A program made the position numbers and the translations under genes. This document shows positions 28,167 through 38,000 of a stretch of 64,000 nt of DNA, piece by piece; position 1 is the stretch's first letter; each line of letters begins with the position of its first letter. The notes beneath the pieces are model-generated. The model saw only the letters and a list, made by a program, of their open reading frames with translations. It was not told where the DNA came from and did no database searches. Source of the stretch: an uncultured Leptolyngbyaceae cyanobacterium (GTDB lineage Bacteria > Cyanobacteriota > Cyanobacteriia > Leptolyngbyales > Leptolyngbyaceae); contig CALIDI010000021.1 in NCBI GenBank assembly GCA_938023035.1, forward strand, positions 91,106 through 155,105, in the 5' to 3' direction.

Positions 28167-29645
28167 TCAAAACTCTTGAATGTGCTGGTCGTAAAACTCC
28201 CTTGCCACTTTTTCAATCACATCGTAGGCTTCAACCACGTGCAAACCAGCCTCTCTTAGCTCAGCCTTCGGGCATTCGCCTACCTTAGAAACCAGAATTG
28301 CTTTGCAATCTGCGATCGCCTGAATCACATATTCCAGCGTGGCATCTTCGCCATAACCGCCCTGACAGTATTGGTCAATCTTGCGGTGTCCCACAAATTT
28401 AGCTTCGTTGGCATCGACTTCAAAGATCTGGAATTCTTTGGCGTGACCAAAATGCTGGTTGACAATGCCGCCGCCCTTGGTTGCCACTGCCACCAGGATT
28501 TTGGGACTGTTTTTGATGCGCTCACTGGGTTTGACTTTGGCTTTTGCCAGCTTGATTTCTTCTTTGAACCGCTCAATGCCCGCGTGAACTTCCCGCCGTA
28601 GTTCCAGATCGTACTGTTCTGGCATCTCCATAAACTTATCTTTGGTGAATTCTTGGCTGCGATCTTCGCCCAGCAGCCCAACGGCATCGGCACGACACTG
28701 GCGACAGTGGCGCATCATCTTCATGTTGCTGTCAGCGCACTTGTCTTGCAGCTTTTTCAGTTCCTTGGGCGTAGGCCCCCGCTGCCCCGTTAAACCAAAG
28801 TAGGTGCCGTGTTCCGGTGCCGAAATCAACGGCATAATATTGTGCAAAAAGGCCCCCTGTTCTCGGATAACCCGATCAACTTCCACCAGGTGCTCATCAT
28901 TGATGCCCGGAATCATGACCGAATTGACTTTGCACAGAATATCGGCTTCCCGCAAGGCCTGTAAGCCTTCCATTTGTCGCTCATGCAAGATCCGGGCAGC
29001 TTCCAGCCCTTTATAGCGTTTGCGGCGATAGTGAACCCAGGGATAAATCTTTGTCCCAATTTCTGGGTCTACCATGTTGATGGTGATGGTGACGTGATCC
29101 ACATTCAAGGCTTTGATGCGATCGACGTAATCGGGCAACATTAAACCATTTGTTGAGAGACACAGTTTAATATCTGGTGCTTTATCGGCAATCAACTCAA
29201 AGGTGCGAAATGTCTTTTCAGGATTCGCCAAAGGATCCCCTGGCCCTGCAATTCCTAACACAGTCATTTGGGGAATCTTGCCTGCAATCACCAGCACCTT
29301 ATGGGCGGCTTCTTCTGGCGTCAGCAACTCACTCACCACACCCGGGCGGCTTTCGTTAGCACAGTCATACTTGCGATTGCAGTAGTTGCATTGAATGTTG
29401 CAGGCAGGAGCAACAGCAACATGCATCCGGGCATAGTGGTGGTGAGCTTCTTCACTGTAACAGGGATGCTTCGAGATTCGATCCAACATCCGCTGATCTA
29501 GATTGGCGCTTGTATTGGGATTAGTGCTGCAACCACAGCTATCAGCACTTTTTTTCTGCGTCACCGTATTTTTAGTGATCGTAATGTCTGTAACAGTCTG
29601 AGCCGCAGGGTTAGAGAGCAGTTCTGAAGATGGAGGTGGTGTCAT
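28167..29645 (-). CDS. nifB: NifB, FeMo-cofactor core (NifB-co) synthase
   Basis: This 492-residue protein has a radical SAM domain with [16 protein letters not shown] (CX3CX2C, about residues 81-96) and GIAGPGDPL. Extra Cys ligands include [10 protein letters not shown] and SCGCSTN near the N-terminus. A C-terminal NifX-like domain begins about residue 390 ([29 protein letters not shown]). It fuses two [4Fe-4S] units and a SAM-derived carbide into the cofactor core. It is the first gene of the minus-strand nif operon, facing a 1.1-kb control region shared with nifP. Confidence 0.97.
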   Translation of the reverse strand: MTPPPSSELLSNPAAQTVTDITITKNTVTQKKSADSCGCSTNPNTSANLDQRMLDRISKHPCYSEEAHHHYARMHVAVAPACNIQCNYCNRKYDCANESRPGVVSELLTPEEAAHKVLVIAGKIPQMTVLGIAGPGDPLANPEKTFRTFELIADKAPDIKLCLSTNGLMLPDYVDRIKALNVDHVTITINMVDPEIGTKIYPWVHYRRKRYKGLEAARILHERQMEGLQALREADILCKVNSVMIPGINDEHLVEVDRVIREQGAFLHNIMPLISAPEHGTYFGLTGQRGPTPKELKKLQDKCADSNMKMMRHCRQCRADAVGLLGEDRSQEFTKDKFMEMPEQYDLELRREVHAGIERFKEEIKLAKAKVKPSERIKNSPKILVAVATKGGGIVNQHFGHAKEFQIFEVDANEAKFVGHRKIDQYCQGGYGEDATLEYVIQAIADCKAILVSKVGECPKAELREAGLHVVEAYDVIEKVAREFYDQHIQEF

Positions 29646-30022
29646 TGACTTTCGGCAGGGTTAAGTGGATAGTGCCACGGAGAAAAACGTCTGCTTGTGG
29701 TCTCTGAGAAAGCGCTTGAAGTCACCCGGTACAGACAATCCACCGCTGTGGACTAGAGGCTGCATTTATCTATGAAAATGCATTTGCTGGTGCTGTGGTA
29801 TCAGTGACTTCTTTGCGGCTTAGCTTAATTGACAGAGTGTGATGCAGTTGCGTTATCCTCACATCCCATCTCCTAGCGAGAAGCCTAAATTTGAGCGTTG
29901 GTTGGAAGAACCTGTGCTTCTGCTGGGGAGCGTTGAGTGATTGGCGTTATGAGAGTTATAGCAGCCGCTCAATGTCACCCAAATGAGGCAAAGCCGGTAA
30001 GAGTTATTGAATTCATTAGACC

Positions 30023-30030
30023 GTACTCAA
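30023..30030 (+). promoter_or_regulatory. GTACTCAA site 1 in nifB-nifP region
   Basis: Exact GTACTCAA, 378 bp upstream of the nifB start. It is the copy nearest nifB. Confidence 0.5.
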
Positions 30031-30077
30031 ACTGACAAACCCAGCCTAGATCGGGCCTCGATTTTTTTATCGGGTTA

Positions 30078-30143
30078 GGGTACGAGTATTTTTTAGATAG
30101 GGCACAAGCATTTTTTAAGTTGGGTAGCGGTATTTTCTGTACT
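30078..30143 (+). repeat. Three tandem imperfect 22-bp repeats between nifB and nifP
   Basis: Units at 30078-30099, 30100-30121 and 30122-30143 each start GGGTA or GGGCA and have a T-rich core (GTATTTTTT, GCATTTTTT, GTATTTTCT) at the same offset. The period is about two helical turns, so the T-tracts fall on one DNA face. GTACTCAA site 2 overlaps the end of the third unit. Confidence 0.65.
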
Positions 30144-30146
30144 CAA
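30139..30146 (+). promoter_or_regulatory. GTACTCAA site 2 in nifB-nifP region
   Basis: Exact GTACTCAA overlapping the end of the 22-bp repeat array. Confidence 0.5.
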
Positions 30147-30209
30147 CTCAAAGGTCGAAAAAATAAGGATTCAGGGATAATTCCAGCTTCTTTAGAAATT
30201 TCAAAGGCT

Positions 30210-30217
30210 GTACTCAA
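30210..30217 (+). promoter_or_regulatory. GTACTCAA site 3 in nifB-nifP region
   Basis: Exact GTACTCAA followed by AATATCG, 71 bp from site 2. Confidence 0.5.
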
Positions 30218-30472
30218 AATATCGTCAAAATCATTCAAAGCTAGGTTTAGAGAGCATCATTTGACTGTTTTGTCAGCTTTCGCTTTACCACTTTTAAGCA
30301 AAGACTTGGGGAGAAATCCTACAGATACGCCACAGCAATATCTAAATTTCAGTTCTGTATTTAAAGTAGCACTTTCCTAAAAATAAGAGGGGTTATCACA
30401 ATTATTTTCACTTTTGTTCATGTCGAACAAAGTTATAGTATAAATAGACGCATTTGATACAGTTTTATTGAT

Positions 30473-30480
30473 TTGAGTAC
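30473..30480 (-). promoter_or_regulatory. GTACTCAA site 4 (minus orientation)
   Basis: TTGAGTAC on the plus strand is the exact reverse complement of the octamer. It lies 293 bp upstream of nifP. Confidence 0.5.
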
Positions 30481-30547
30481 AGACTCTGGTATCAGACTGG
30501 CCCGGTGATTAACTTTCTGAAAAGGTCGCCAGTGCTTGGTTTTGGTA

Positions 30548-30558
30548 TGAGTACTCAA
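30548..30558. promoter_or_regulatory. GTACTCAA site 5 with palindromic centre
   Basis: GTACTCAA at 30551-30558 overlaps TGAGTAC at 30548-30554, forming the palindrome GAGTACTC. It lies 215 bp upstream of nifP and is the most symmetric copy. Confidence 0.5.
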
Positions 30559-30661
30559 ATACTGACGCCTCTGCTAGTTAATACCAGTCCCCATTCTCGA
30601 AAATTCTCGTCCCTTAACCTAAAAAAAAAAAGAAAGCTTCTCTGAGTAAGGATTTGGGGGC

Positions 30662-30669
30662 TGAGTACA
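30662..30669 (-). promoter_or_regulatory. GTACTCAA site 6 (one mismatch)
   Basis: CTGAGTAC on the plus strand differs from TTGAGTAC at one base. It lies 104 bp upstream of nifP, the closest copy to that gene. Confidence 0.4.
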
Positions 30670-30772
30670 ACTCTAGTAATTCAATAACTCTGACACAGGT
30701 GGCTGAATCTGCGTTGGTTCTGCCTGCCTGATATAAGCAGGACAACAGAACACCGTTTTTAATCTGAAAGTA

Positions 30773-31552
30773 ATGCAGCCTCCTTCTCCTCCAATCCTAA
30801 TTTCCCTGCCGGGATCTTTACCCAAGAGCCTTTCTGAGGAACTGGAGTACCCACCAAAGGCTGTGAACTTCATCTGCGATCGCCTGTTTGAGGGCTTCCA
30901 TGGCTTGAGAACGGCCTGGCAAACCCTGAGGGAAGATTTCTGTATCATCTTTGATCGCGATCCGGCAGCCCATCACTGGCTAGAAGTGGTCAGTTGTTAC
31001 CCTGGTTTTCATGCAATTGTCTTGTACCGTTTGGCGCACTGGCTACATCTTCGGCGGATAATGCTCATCCCCCGGCTGATCTCTCACCTGACCCGATTTC
31101 TCACTGGGATTGAGATTCATCCTGGTGCGGTGATTGGTAAAGGAGTTTTTATCGACCATGGCATGGGTGTGGTAATTGGGGAGACTGCGATCGTGGGTGA
31201 CTACTGCCTGATTTATCAGGGGGTCACCCTGGGTGGCACAGGTAAAGAAACAGGCAGACGTCACCCTACCTTAGGTCAGCATGTAGTCGTGGGCGCAGGT
31301 GCCAAGATTCTTGGCAATATCCAAGTTGGTGACTATGCCCGCATTGGAGCTGGATCCATTGTGTTGCGAGATGTGCCCTCCCATTGCACTGCTGTCGGAG
31401 TGCCCGGTCGTAATATTTGTCGAACCAATACACAAACCTGCCCCCTTGAGCACGAACAAGTTCCTGATGTTGAAGCGGTTGCAGTCAAAGCATTGCTTGA
31501 TCGACTGGAACTGTTAGAGCAACAAATTCACCAGTTAACTCAGAATCGTTAA
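30773..31552 (+). CDS. nifP: NifP, serine O-acetyltransferase (CysE family)
   Basis: This 259-residue protein has the CysE N-terminal helices (REDFCIIFDRDPAAHHWLEVVSCYPGFHAIVLYRLAHWL). A left-handed beta-helix follows, GIEIHPGAVIGKGVFIDHGMGVVIGETAIVGDYCLIYQGVTLGGTGKETGRRHP, with the catalytic His/Asp in DHGMG. An N-terminal extension of about 35 residues is poorly conserved, so the true start could be slightly downstream. It makes O-acetylserine, feeding cysteine to NifS. It leads the plus-strand nif operon, opposite nifB. Confidence 0.92.
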   Translation: MQPPSPPILISLPGSLPKSLSEELEYPPKAVNFICDRLFEGFHGLRTAWQTLREDFCIIFDRDPAAHHWLEVVSCYPGFHAIVLYRLAHWLHLRRIMLIPRLISHLTRFLTGIEIHPGAVIGKGVFIDHGMGVVIGETAIVGDYCLIYQGVTLGGTGKETGRRHPTLGQHVVVGAGAKILGNIQVGDYARIGAGSIVLRDVPSHCTAVGVPGRNICRTNTQTCPLEHEQVPDVEAVAVKALLDRLELLEQQIHQLTQNR

Positions 31553-31593
31553 TTACCTTTATCTTCCCTAACCCTGTCTGTGAGGTAATCCTA

Positions 31594-31890
31594 ATGTCTT
31601 CCCTGCCCTCTGCAAAACCTGGTATTCCCCAGGTTGATACCCTGCCAAATTTTCAGACTTCTATGACCCATGTTGTTTCCGTCCCACGGGGCGATCGCTG
31701 GCGGATTTATCATCGCCTCCAGGAATTGATGATTCCCTGCTGGTGCTTGCCTGATGGCTCGCTACGAGTCGAAGTAAAACACAGTATCGCGGCCATTCTA
31801 TTACGCAGTGTTGTACAGCAGTTTATTGCCCCTCGCATAGAGATGGTGAACTGGCTAGAGCGATGTTGGACTGCTGATCAGCCCAGGTGA
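31594..31890 (+). CDS. Asr1405/Asl0597 family nif-associated protein
   Basis: This 98-residue protein contains VVSVPRGDRWRIYHRLQELMIPCWCLPDGSLRVEVKHSIAAILLRSVVQQFIAPRIEMVNWLERCW. The pattern is that of the cyanobacterial Asr1405/Asl0597 family, found in or near nif clusters. Function is unknown. GTGAGGTAATCCTA provides the ribosome site, 41 bp after nifP. Confidence 0.82.
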   Translation: MSSLPSAKPGIPQVDTLPNFQTSMTHVVSVPRGDRWRIYHRLQELMIPCWCLPDGSLRVEVKHSIAAILLRSVVQQFIAPRIEMVNWLERCWTADQPR

Positions 31891-32003
31891 TAGAGACAGT
31901 GGATGATCTTGCACACCTCTGAGTTGTGCCTGCCCTCCTGCCCTTCTCTCTCGACGTTCCCTTTCCTCTTTTCTCAATTCTTTTACTCTTAGGAAATCGC
32001 AAA

Positions 32004-32552
32004 ATGACACAAGCACAGGCACTCGTACAAGAATTTGGCCAGGTTCAAGTCAATCCGGTTGCCTTGGGGCAGGAAGTGACAATTCCAGTGTGTGAGGGCT
32101 TAAATATTGCCCTTGCCAGTTTTCAAGGGCTTTATTTGCAATATCAAAAGCATCACTTTGTGATTGAAGGCGCAGAATTTTACTCCTTGCATGAGTTTTT
32201 TGCAGAAAGTTATGGCCAAGTGCAAGAATACGTGCATCAAATCGGAGAACGGTTGAATGGCTTGGGAGGTGTTCCTGCAGCGAGTTTCAGCAAGTTAGCT
32301 GAACTGTGCTGTTTTACTCCCGAAGCTGATGGCAGTTTTACTGCTCGGCAGATGGTGGAGCATGATCTGGAAGCTGAACAGGCCATTATTGATGTTTTAC
32401 GGCGACAAGCAGCCCAGGCAGAGAGTATTGGCGATCGCGCCAGCCGCTACCTCTACGAACAGTTTCTACTACAAACGGAAGAACGTGCCTTTCATTTAGC
32501 CCATTTTCTGGCAGAAGACAGCTTGATCTTTCCCTTTGTGGGTCGCGCCTGA
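32004..32552 (+). CDS. Dps-like ferritin-family protein in the nif operon
   Basis: The ATG at 32004, after TTAGGAAATCGCAAA, gives 182 residues; an upstream GTG at 31926 lacks a good site. The sequence [59 protein letters not shown] matches the Dps/DpsA four-helix pattern with the ferroxidase His and Asp/Glu region. [51 protein letters not shown] is the second half. It should oxidise and store iron and quench peroxide. It lies between the Asr1405-like gene and DUF2949. Confidence 0.82.
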   Translation: MTQAQALVQEFGQVQVNPVALGQEVTIPVCEGLNIALASFQGLYLQYQKHHFVIEGAEFYSLHEFFAESYGQVQEYVHQIGERLNGLGGVPAASFSKLAELCCFTPEADGSFTARQMVEHDLEAEQAIIDVLRRQAAQAESIGDRASRYLYEQFLLQTEERAFHLAHFLAEDSLIFPFVGRA

Positions 32553-32685
32553 AGCGATTCTGGATGCCAGGGCTGAGATTGCGGTGGCGAGCCAGCAAAT
32601 CTCTTTACCAAGATGATCAATCTGGCTATTGCTTTGAAGTCAAAACTCATCCCAACTGATTCCCCTTTTCATTTAGGAGACCACC

Positions 32686-32904
32686 ATGGGTAGCAACACG
32701 CCCCTGATTCAGTTTTTACACCATGAATTGGCAATTTCAGCCGCAGAGATGGATGTGTTGTTACGCCATCCGGAGTTAGCCTATGCACCATTGCCCATGC
32801 TGCTTTGGCAGTATGGGCTGATATCGTTACAACAGCTTGCCCAGGTTTTTGATTGGCTAGAAGCCCAATGTGATCAGGCTCAAAGTTTGATGGATGCAAC
32901 TTAG
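32686..32904 (+). CDS. DUF2949 domain protein
   Basis: This 72-residue protein (LIQFLHHELAISAAEMDVLLRHPELAYAPLPMLLWQYGLISLQQLAQVFDWLE) matches the cyanobacterial DUF2949 family of unknown function. TTTAGGAGACCACC precedes the ATG. Stop is 9 bp before the next ATG (32914), so the downstream micro-ORF is likely co-translated. Confidence 0.85.
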   Translation: MGSNTPLIQFLHHELAISAAEMDVLLRHPELAYAPLPMLLWQYGLISLQQLAQVFDWLEAQCDQAQSLMDAT

Positions 32905-32913
32905 GAGGTTCCC

Positions 32914-33030
32914 ATGTTAGAGACGTTTGTAATAGCAATGATGTTTTGTTTTGTGATGCCCTTGCTTTATAAATTGATGCTGCTGTGGATTGGGCATGAA
33001 CTCGCTCACCCTCATACCAAACGAGACTGA
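32914..33030 (+). CDS. 38-aa membrane micro-protein upstream of nifV
   Basis: An ATG at 32914 follows a strong AGGAGG at 32903-32908 and opens a 38-codon frame ending with TGA at 33028-33030, 4 bp before the nifV ATG. The peptide has one hydrophobic helix (residues about 5-28: FVIAMMFCFVMPLLYKLMLLWIG) and a His-rich polar tail GHELAHPHTKRD. Tight spacing to the DUF2949 gene and nifV suggests a genuine operon member. I recognise no family. Confidence 0.6.
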   Translation: MLETFVIAMMFCFVMPLLYKLMLLWIGHELAHPHTKRD

Positions 33031-33034
33031 TTCT

Positions 33035-34186
33035 ATGAATTTATCACGACCAGCAACTTCTGTTCAAATTAACGATACAACTCTGCGAGACGGAGAACAG
33101 GCAGCCGGCGTTGCCTTTAATCTGAAAGAAAAAATTGCGATCGCGACCTTTTTGGACTCGATTGGTGTGCAGGAACTAGAGGTCGGCATTCCGGCGATGG
33201 GTAAAGAAGAGGAGGCGTCAATCCAGGCGATCGCAAACCTAGGGCTAAAAGCTCAACTACTGGGTTGGAATCGGGCAACGATCTCTGATGTTCAAGCGTC
33301 TCTTCGCTGCGGGTTACAGCGCATTCACGTTTCTGTACCGGTTTCAGAAATTCAGATTGCGGCAAAGTTTCATGGCCAGAGGCAGGTCATGTTAGCCCGC
33401 CTCTATGATGTGATGGCCTTTGCCCTTGATCACGGGTTGAGCGTGTCGGTAGGGGGTGAAGATTCTTCTAGAGCCGATGAATCCTTTCTCCTAGATGTGG
33501 CACGCTTTGCCCAAGACTGGGGTGCCTTTCGATTTCGTTTTTGTGACACGGTGGGCGTGCTCGATCCATTAATCACTTACCACAAAGTTCGCCGCCTAGT
33601 TTCTGGTCTGGCGATTCCGGTCGAAATGCATACCCATAACGACTTAGGTCTGGCAACCGCCAATGCTTTAGCTGGCGTGCGGGCCGGGGCACTCTCGCTC
33701 AATACCACTGTAAATGGTTTGGGTGAACGGGCCGGTAACGCGGCTCTGGAAGAGGTTGTGATGGCGCTGAAATGCATCTATGGCATTCAGGTAGGGATTG
33801 ATACCCGGCGGTTGCTGGAGTTGTCGCGTCTAGTGGCAACGGCCTCTAACTGCCCAGTACCCCCGTGGAAAGCCATTGTGGGCGAAAACACCTTTGCCCA
33901 TGAATCGGGTATTCATGCCCATGGTGTGCTGCAAAATCCTGTGACCTATGAACCCTTTGCGCCAGAAGATGTTGGCTGGGAGCGCCGCTTTGTTGTGGGT
34001 AAACATTCGGGTCGGCACCTGGTATTAAGTGTGTTGCAACAGCAGGGCATTGTTCTCAGTTCTGAAGAGGCTGAGTCGGTGCTAGAAGCGGTGCGACACC
34101 AAGCGGTCGAGGCAAAACGCAGCCTCACCACTGAAGAACTATTGCGTTTAATTCCCCAAGCGAGGTCTTACGCCCATGCAATCTGA
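33035..34186 (+). CDS. nifV: NifV homocitrate synthase
   Basis: The ATG at 33035 (MNLSRPATSVQINDTTLRDGEQ) gives 383 residues. It has the DRE-TIM signature INDTTLRDGEQAAGVAF, the HxH metal ligands in PVEMHTHNDLGLATANALAG and a Gly-rich NTTVNGLGERAGNAALEEV. It condenses acetyl-CoA and 2-oxoglutarate to homocitrate, the organic ligand of FeMo-co. It overlaps nifZ by 11 bp. Confidence 0.95.
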   Translation: MNLSRPATSVQINDTTLRDGEQAAGVAFNLKEKIAIATFLDSIGVQELEVGIPAMGKEEEASIQAIANLGLKAQLLGWNRATISDVQASLRCGLQRIHVSVPVSEIQIAAKFHGQRQVMLARLYDVMAFALDHGLSVSVGGEDSSRADESFLLDVARFAQDWGAFRFRFCDTVGVLDPLITYHKVRRLVSGLAIPVEMHTHNDLGLATANALAGVRAGALSLNTTVNGLGERAGNAALEEVVMALKCIYGIQVGIDTRRLLELSRLVATASNCPVPPWKAIVGENTFAHESGIHAHGVLQNPVTYEPFAPEDVGWERRFVVGKHSGRHLVLSVLQQQGIVLSSEEAESVLEAVRHQAVEAKRSLTTEELLRLIPQARSYAHAI

Positions 34187-34439
34187 TGAAATTGAAATCG
34201 ATTCCCCACCTGTTTTTGAAATTGGCCAGAAGGTGCGATCGCGCAAATTGATTCGCAATGATGGGACTTTTCCTGGTAAAGATATTGGCGCAATCCTAGC
34301 TAAAAAGGGAGATGTAGGTTATGTCATCAGCATTGGCACTTTCTTACAAAGTTCCTATATCTATGCTGTTCACTTTATGACCACAGGAAATATTGTCGGC
34401 TGCCGTAAGAAAGAACTTGAACTTGCTGAGGAAATCTAA
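34176..34439 (+). CDS. nifZ: NifZ
   Basis: This 87-residue protein (FEIGQKVRSRKLIRNDGTFPGKDIGAILAKKGDVGYVISIGTFLQSSYIYAVHF) matches NifZ, which acts in P-cluster maturation on NifDK. Start overlaps nifV, and its stop overlaps the nifT ATG (TAATG). Confidence 0.93.
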   Translation: MQSDEIEIDSPPVFEIGQKVRSRKLIRNDGTFPGKDIGAILAKKGDVGYVISIGTFLQSSYIYAVHFMTTGNIVGCRKKELELAEEI

Positions 34440-34642
34440 TGAAAGTGATGCTGCGCCAAAATGCTGCTGGACATCTTGTTGTCTATGTTGCGAAAAAAGA
34501 CCTGGAAGAGGAAGTAGTCAAAGAAGTGGAAACTGAAACTGAAAAAATTTACACGTTGGCTAATGGTTGGGAACTCGCGATCGCCAGTGAAGAAATCCCC
34601 GCAGCGTTTCCTAAAACTGTAGAAGCTCGGCGCGTTGCTTAG
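34439..34642 (+). CDS. nifT: NifT/FixU
   Basis: This 67-residue protein (MKVMLRQNAAGHLVVYVAKKDLEEEVVKEVE...YTLANGWELAIASEEIPAAFP) matches NifT/FixU, a small nif protein of unclear role. It is the last gene of the plus-strand nif operon; no clear terminator follows. Confidence 0.92.
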   Translation: MKVMLRQNAAGHLVVYVAKKDLEEEVVKEVETETEKIYTLANGWELAIASEEIPAAFPKTVEARRVA

Positions 34643-34726
34643 AGAAAACCAGTAGGAAGCTCGAAGAATGGCCAGCGAATAGAGCTTAACTTTGAGAAGA
34701 AGTTGGTGGGTGTATGTACCTTTACA

Positions 34727-34830
34727 GGCCTTCATCCCCCAGTCCCTTCTCCCAAACTAGGAGAAGGAGAGCCGAGCCATCTCAAAGTCCCTCTCCCTCC
34801 TTGGGAGAGGGATTTCGGGTGAGGGCAAAA
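34727..34830. repeat. Dispersed repeat family A, copy 2
   Basis: It shares TTCATCCCCCAGTCCCTTCTCCC, a GGAGAAGGAGAG stem partner, GCCGAGCCATCTCAAAGT and GTGAGGGCAAAA with the copy at 4901-5021. It occupies the nifT to regulator spacer and may act as a transcription boundary for the nif operon. Confidence 0.7.
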
Positions 34831-35060
34831 GCAGTGAGCGTGGCAAGGGCTTTCAGCATTTTCACAAAAAATGTCCAAAGGATTGCCCTAAGACGCTGCC
34901 ACGAATTGTAGCGGCGATCGCCCACTCTGTCCCTCAGCCACAGTCAGCAACTCCCATGCTGGTGTAAAGTCAGACCAACGCTTCTCTGAGCACAATTCGT
35001 GCTGAAGGGGCTGCTTTTGCTAAGATGAGCCTGGTGTTGTCTTGCAAAAAGCCTTTTGTC

Positions 35061-38000
35061 ATGAAGATTCTCATCGTTGAAGATGACGAACTGGTTGCTA
35101 GCGCATTGACGACGGCCCTGGCCAGCCAGAACTATGCATTGGAGGTTGCCAGCGACGGCGAAGCAGCATGGAACTTAATTGAACTCTACGCCTATGACCT
35201 GATTCTTTTAGACGTGATGTTGCCCCAATTGGATGGGATCAGCCTCTGCCAGCGCGCGCGTTCTCAGGGCTACCAGATGCCCATTTTGCTTCTGACCGGT
35301 CAGGATAGCAGCCATGACAAAGCGATTGGTCTAGATGCAGGAGCAGATGATTACGTTGTTAAGCCCTTTGATCCGGAAGAGTTAGTTGCACGTATTCGAG
35401 CATTGTTACGTCGGGGTACCATCACCGTCTCGCCAGTGCTAGAGTACGGGCCTCTACGCCTTGACCCGGGAAGTTGTGAAGTCACCTATGCGGCAGAGCC
35501 ACTTTCCCTGACTCCGAAGGAATATGCGCTGTTAGAGTTATTCTTACGCAATCCCAAGCGGGTCTTTAGCTGCGGCATGATATTAGAGCATCTTTGGGCC
35601 TTTGAAGATAGCCCTGGTGAGGATGCGGTGCGTACCCATATTAAGGGTCTACGGCAGAAATTAAAAGCAGTGGGTGCGGCACGTTTCATCGAAACGGTCT
35701 ATGGCATTGGCTATCGCCTTAGAGCAATCGCTGAGCCAGTCATAGAGCGATCGCCTCCGGCCCGTCAGACCACCCTAGAGGCCAGTCCTCAAACGCAAAC
35801 CCTGGCTGCGATCGCCGGAATTTGGGAAAAATTTCAGGGGCGCATTGCCCAGCAGGTCGCCGTACTGGAGCAAGCTGCCACTACATCACAGCAGCAGCAA
35901 ACCTTACCACCCGATTTACGGCAACAGGCTATCCAGGAAGCTCATACCCTCGGCGGTTCCTTAGGCACCTTTGGGCTGTCTGAAGGCTCAGACACTGCCC
36001 GCCAAATCGAACACCTGCTTAAGGGAGAGGCCGAACTGAGCACCACCCAGGTTCAACTTCTAGGAGAGCTGGTTCATCAACTTCAACAGATGATTCAGCG
36101 ATCGCCGCAACTCCCAGCCCATCCGGCTACAACTCTGCCTGCCCCCGGTCAACCGATGCAGGCACCCATTCCCAGCACGGAGCCAGCGCCTCCGCCCTCC
36201 AGACTGCCACCCTCCAGAGTCATGATCGTGGATGACGATCCGCTGATTCTGACCCTGGTGCAGCAAATTCTAGAGCCATGGGGAATCGCACTCACACCCC
36301 TGGCAGATTTACACCCGTTTTGGGACACCCTGGAAGCCACACAGCCAGATCTGTTGATTCTGGATATTGAAATGCCAGGTGGAAATGGCATTGAGCTATG
36401 TCAAGCCATCCGGGATAATGCCCGCTGGAGCGCTCTACCGATTGTATTTCTGACAGTACACGCCGATGCCAGCACTGTGAACCAGGTTTACTCCGCTGGG
36501 GCTGATGACTTTGTTCGCAAACCAATCATTGGCCCTGAATTAGTGACGCGCATTCTCAATCGCCTGGAGCGGGTAAGGCTACTCAAAGCAACAACAACAG
36601 CCATCCACCAGGCAAAACTAGCCGGCAGTGAGAAAAGTAAAGACCAGTTAGAACTGCGCGTTGCCGAGCGCACAGCAGAACTGGTCAGCACCAACGAACA
36701 ACTGCGTTGGGAGCTAAAAGAACGTCAGCAAATTGAAGAAGCTCTAAGGATCTCGCAGATTCGCTTAGCCAGGATTTTGGAAATTGCCGATGATGCCATC
36801 ATCACTATCGATAGCACCCAGCGGATTACCCTCTTTAACCAGGGTGCTGAAAAAATTTTTGGTTATGTCGCTGCCGAGGTGATGTATCAGCCTTTAGATT
36901 TGCTCCTACCCAACCGCTTTATGCAGGCCCATCGCCAGCACATTACCGACTTTGCGCAAGCCCCGCAGCTTGCCCGTCGCATGGGAGAGCGGCGGGAGAT
37001 TTTGGGTCGTCGCAAAAATGGAGAAGAGTTTCCGGCAGAAGCATCGATTTCTAAGTTAGAGGTCGAGGGGGAAATCACCTTCACGGTGATTTTGCGAGAC
37101 ATTACGGCCCGCAAACAGGCAGAAATGGCCCTAGAGCAATTGAGTCGGCAAAATCAACTCATCTTAAATTCTGTTGGGGAGGGGGTCTGTGGCTTAAATC
37201 TCCAAGGCCAGATTACTTTTGTAAATCCAGCGGCGGCTAAGCTTTTGGATTACCCAATCGCCACTTTGACCAATCAGTCCATCCGGCAAATTTTACCCGA
37301 GGTAGAAGATAGCCCAATTTGGGCTTCCCTACAGAATGGTGTGACTCACCAAGTTCCCCAGGCGACCTTTTACCGTCGAGATGGCTCTGGCTTTCCTGTG
37401 GAGTATGTCAGCGTTCCCATTCAAGAACAAGGGGTAACTGTTGGCAGTGTCATTACCTTTCGAGATATTACGGAGCGCCAACTGGTTGAACGGATGAAAA
37501 ATGAGTTTATCTCTGTGGTCAGCCACGAACTGCGCACACCACTCACCTCTATTCATGGTTCTTTGGGAATGTTGGCCAGCGGTTTACTCGATGCTCAATC
37601 GGAAACCGGCAAGCGGTTGCTAGAAATCGCCGTTAACAGTACTGATCGTCTAGTGCGGTTGATTAATGACATTTTGGATATTGAACGCATCGAGTCGGGC
37701 AAAGTCAAGATGGCTAAACAAGTCTGCGAGGTCTCTGATTTAATTACCCGAGCGGTTGATGTGATGCAGGCGATGGCCGCAAAGTTTAGCGTTTCTGTGG
37801 TTGTGTCTCCCCTGGCGGCTCAGGTGTGGGCCGACCCCGATCGCATCATTCAGACGCTCACCAACCTGCTCAGTAATGCAATTAAGTTTTCTCCCCCTGG
37901 CAGTACGGTTTGGCTCACGGCGGCGATCGCCCATCAAGAACCCCAGCGGCAGCCAGACGGAGAGCAAAGCGATCAACCATCCCTCGCCTCAGAGCCTGCC

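Larger units (their letters stand above)
29646..30772. promoter_or_regulatory. nifB-nifP divergent control region (1.13 kb)
   Basis: No credible gene is present. It holds five exact GTACTCAA/TTGAGTAC octamers and one with a single mismatch, three tandem 22-bp repeats, and long A/T tracts (for example TTTTTTT near 30062 and a run of ten or more A near 30622). In Leptolyngbya boryana, nifB and nifP promoters are targets of the activator CnfR; whether these sites serve CnfR cannot be read from the sequence. No canonical GTAN8TAC NtcA site was found. Confidence 0.6.

Noticed and set aside
30120..30380. An 86-codon plus-strand frame in the nifB-nifP region
   Set aside because: It runs through the 22-bp repeats and GTACTCAA sites, lacks a ribosome site and resembles no family; the region is better explained as regulatory.
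34727..34830. Family-A repeat read as the nif operon terminator
   Set aside because: It forms hairpins but has no T-tract and the same sequence occurs upstream of unrelated genes, so a specific terminator role is not supported.
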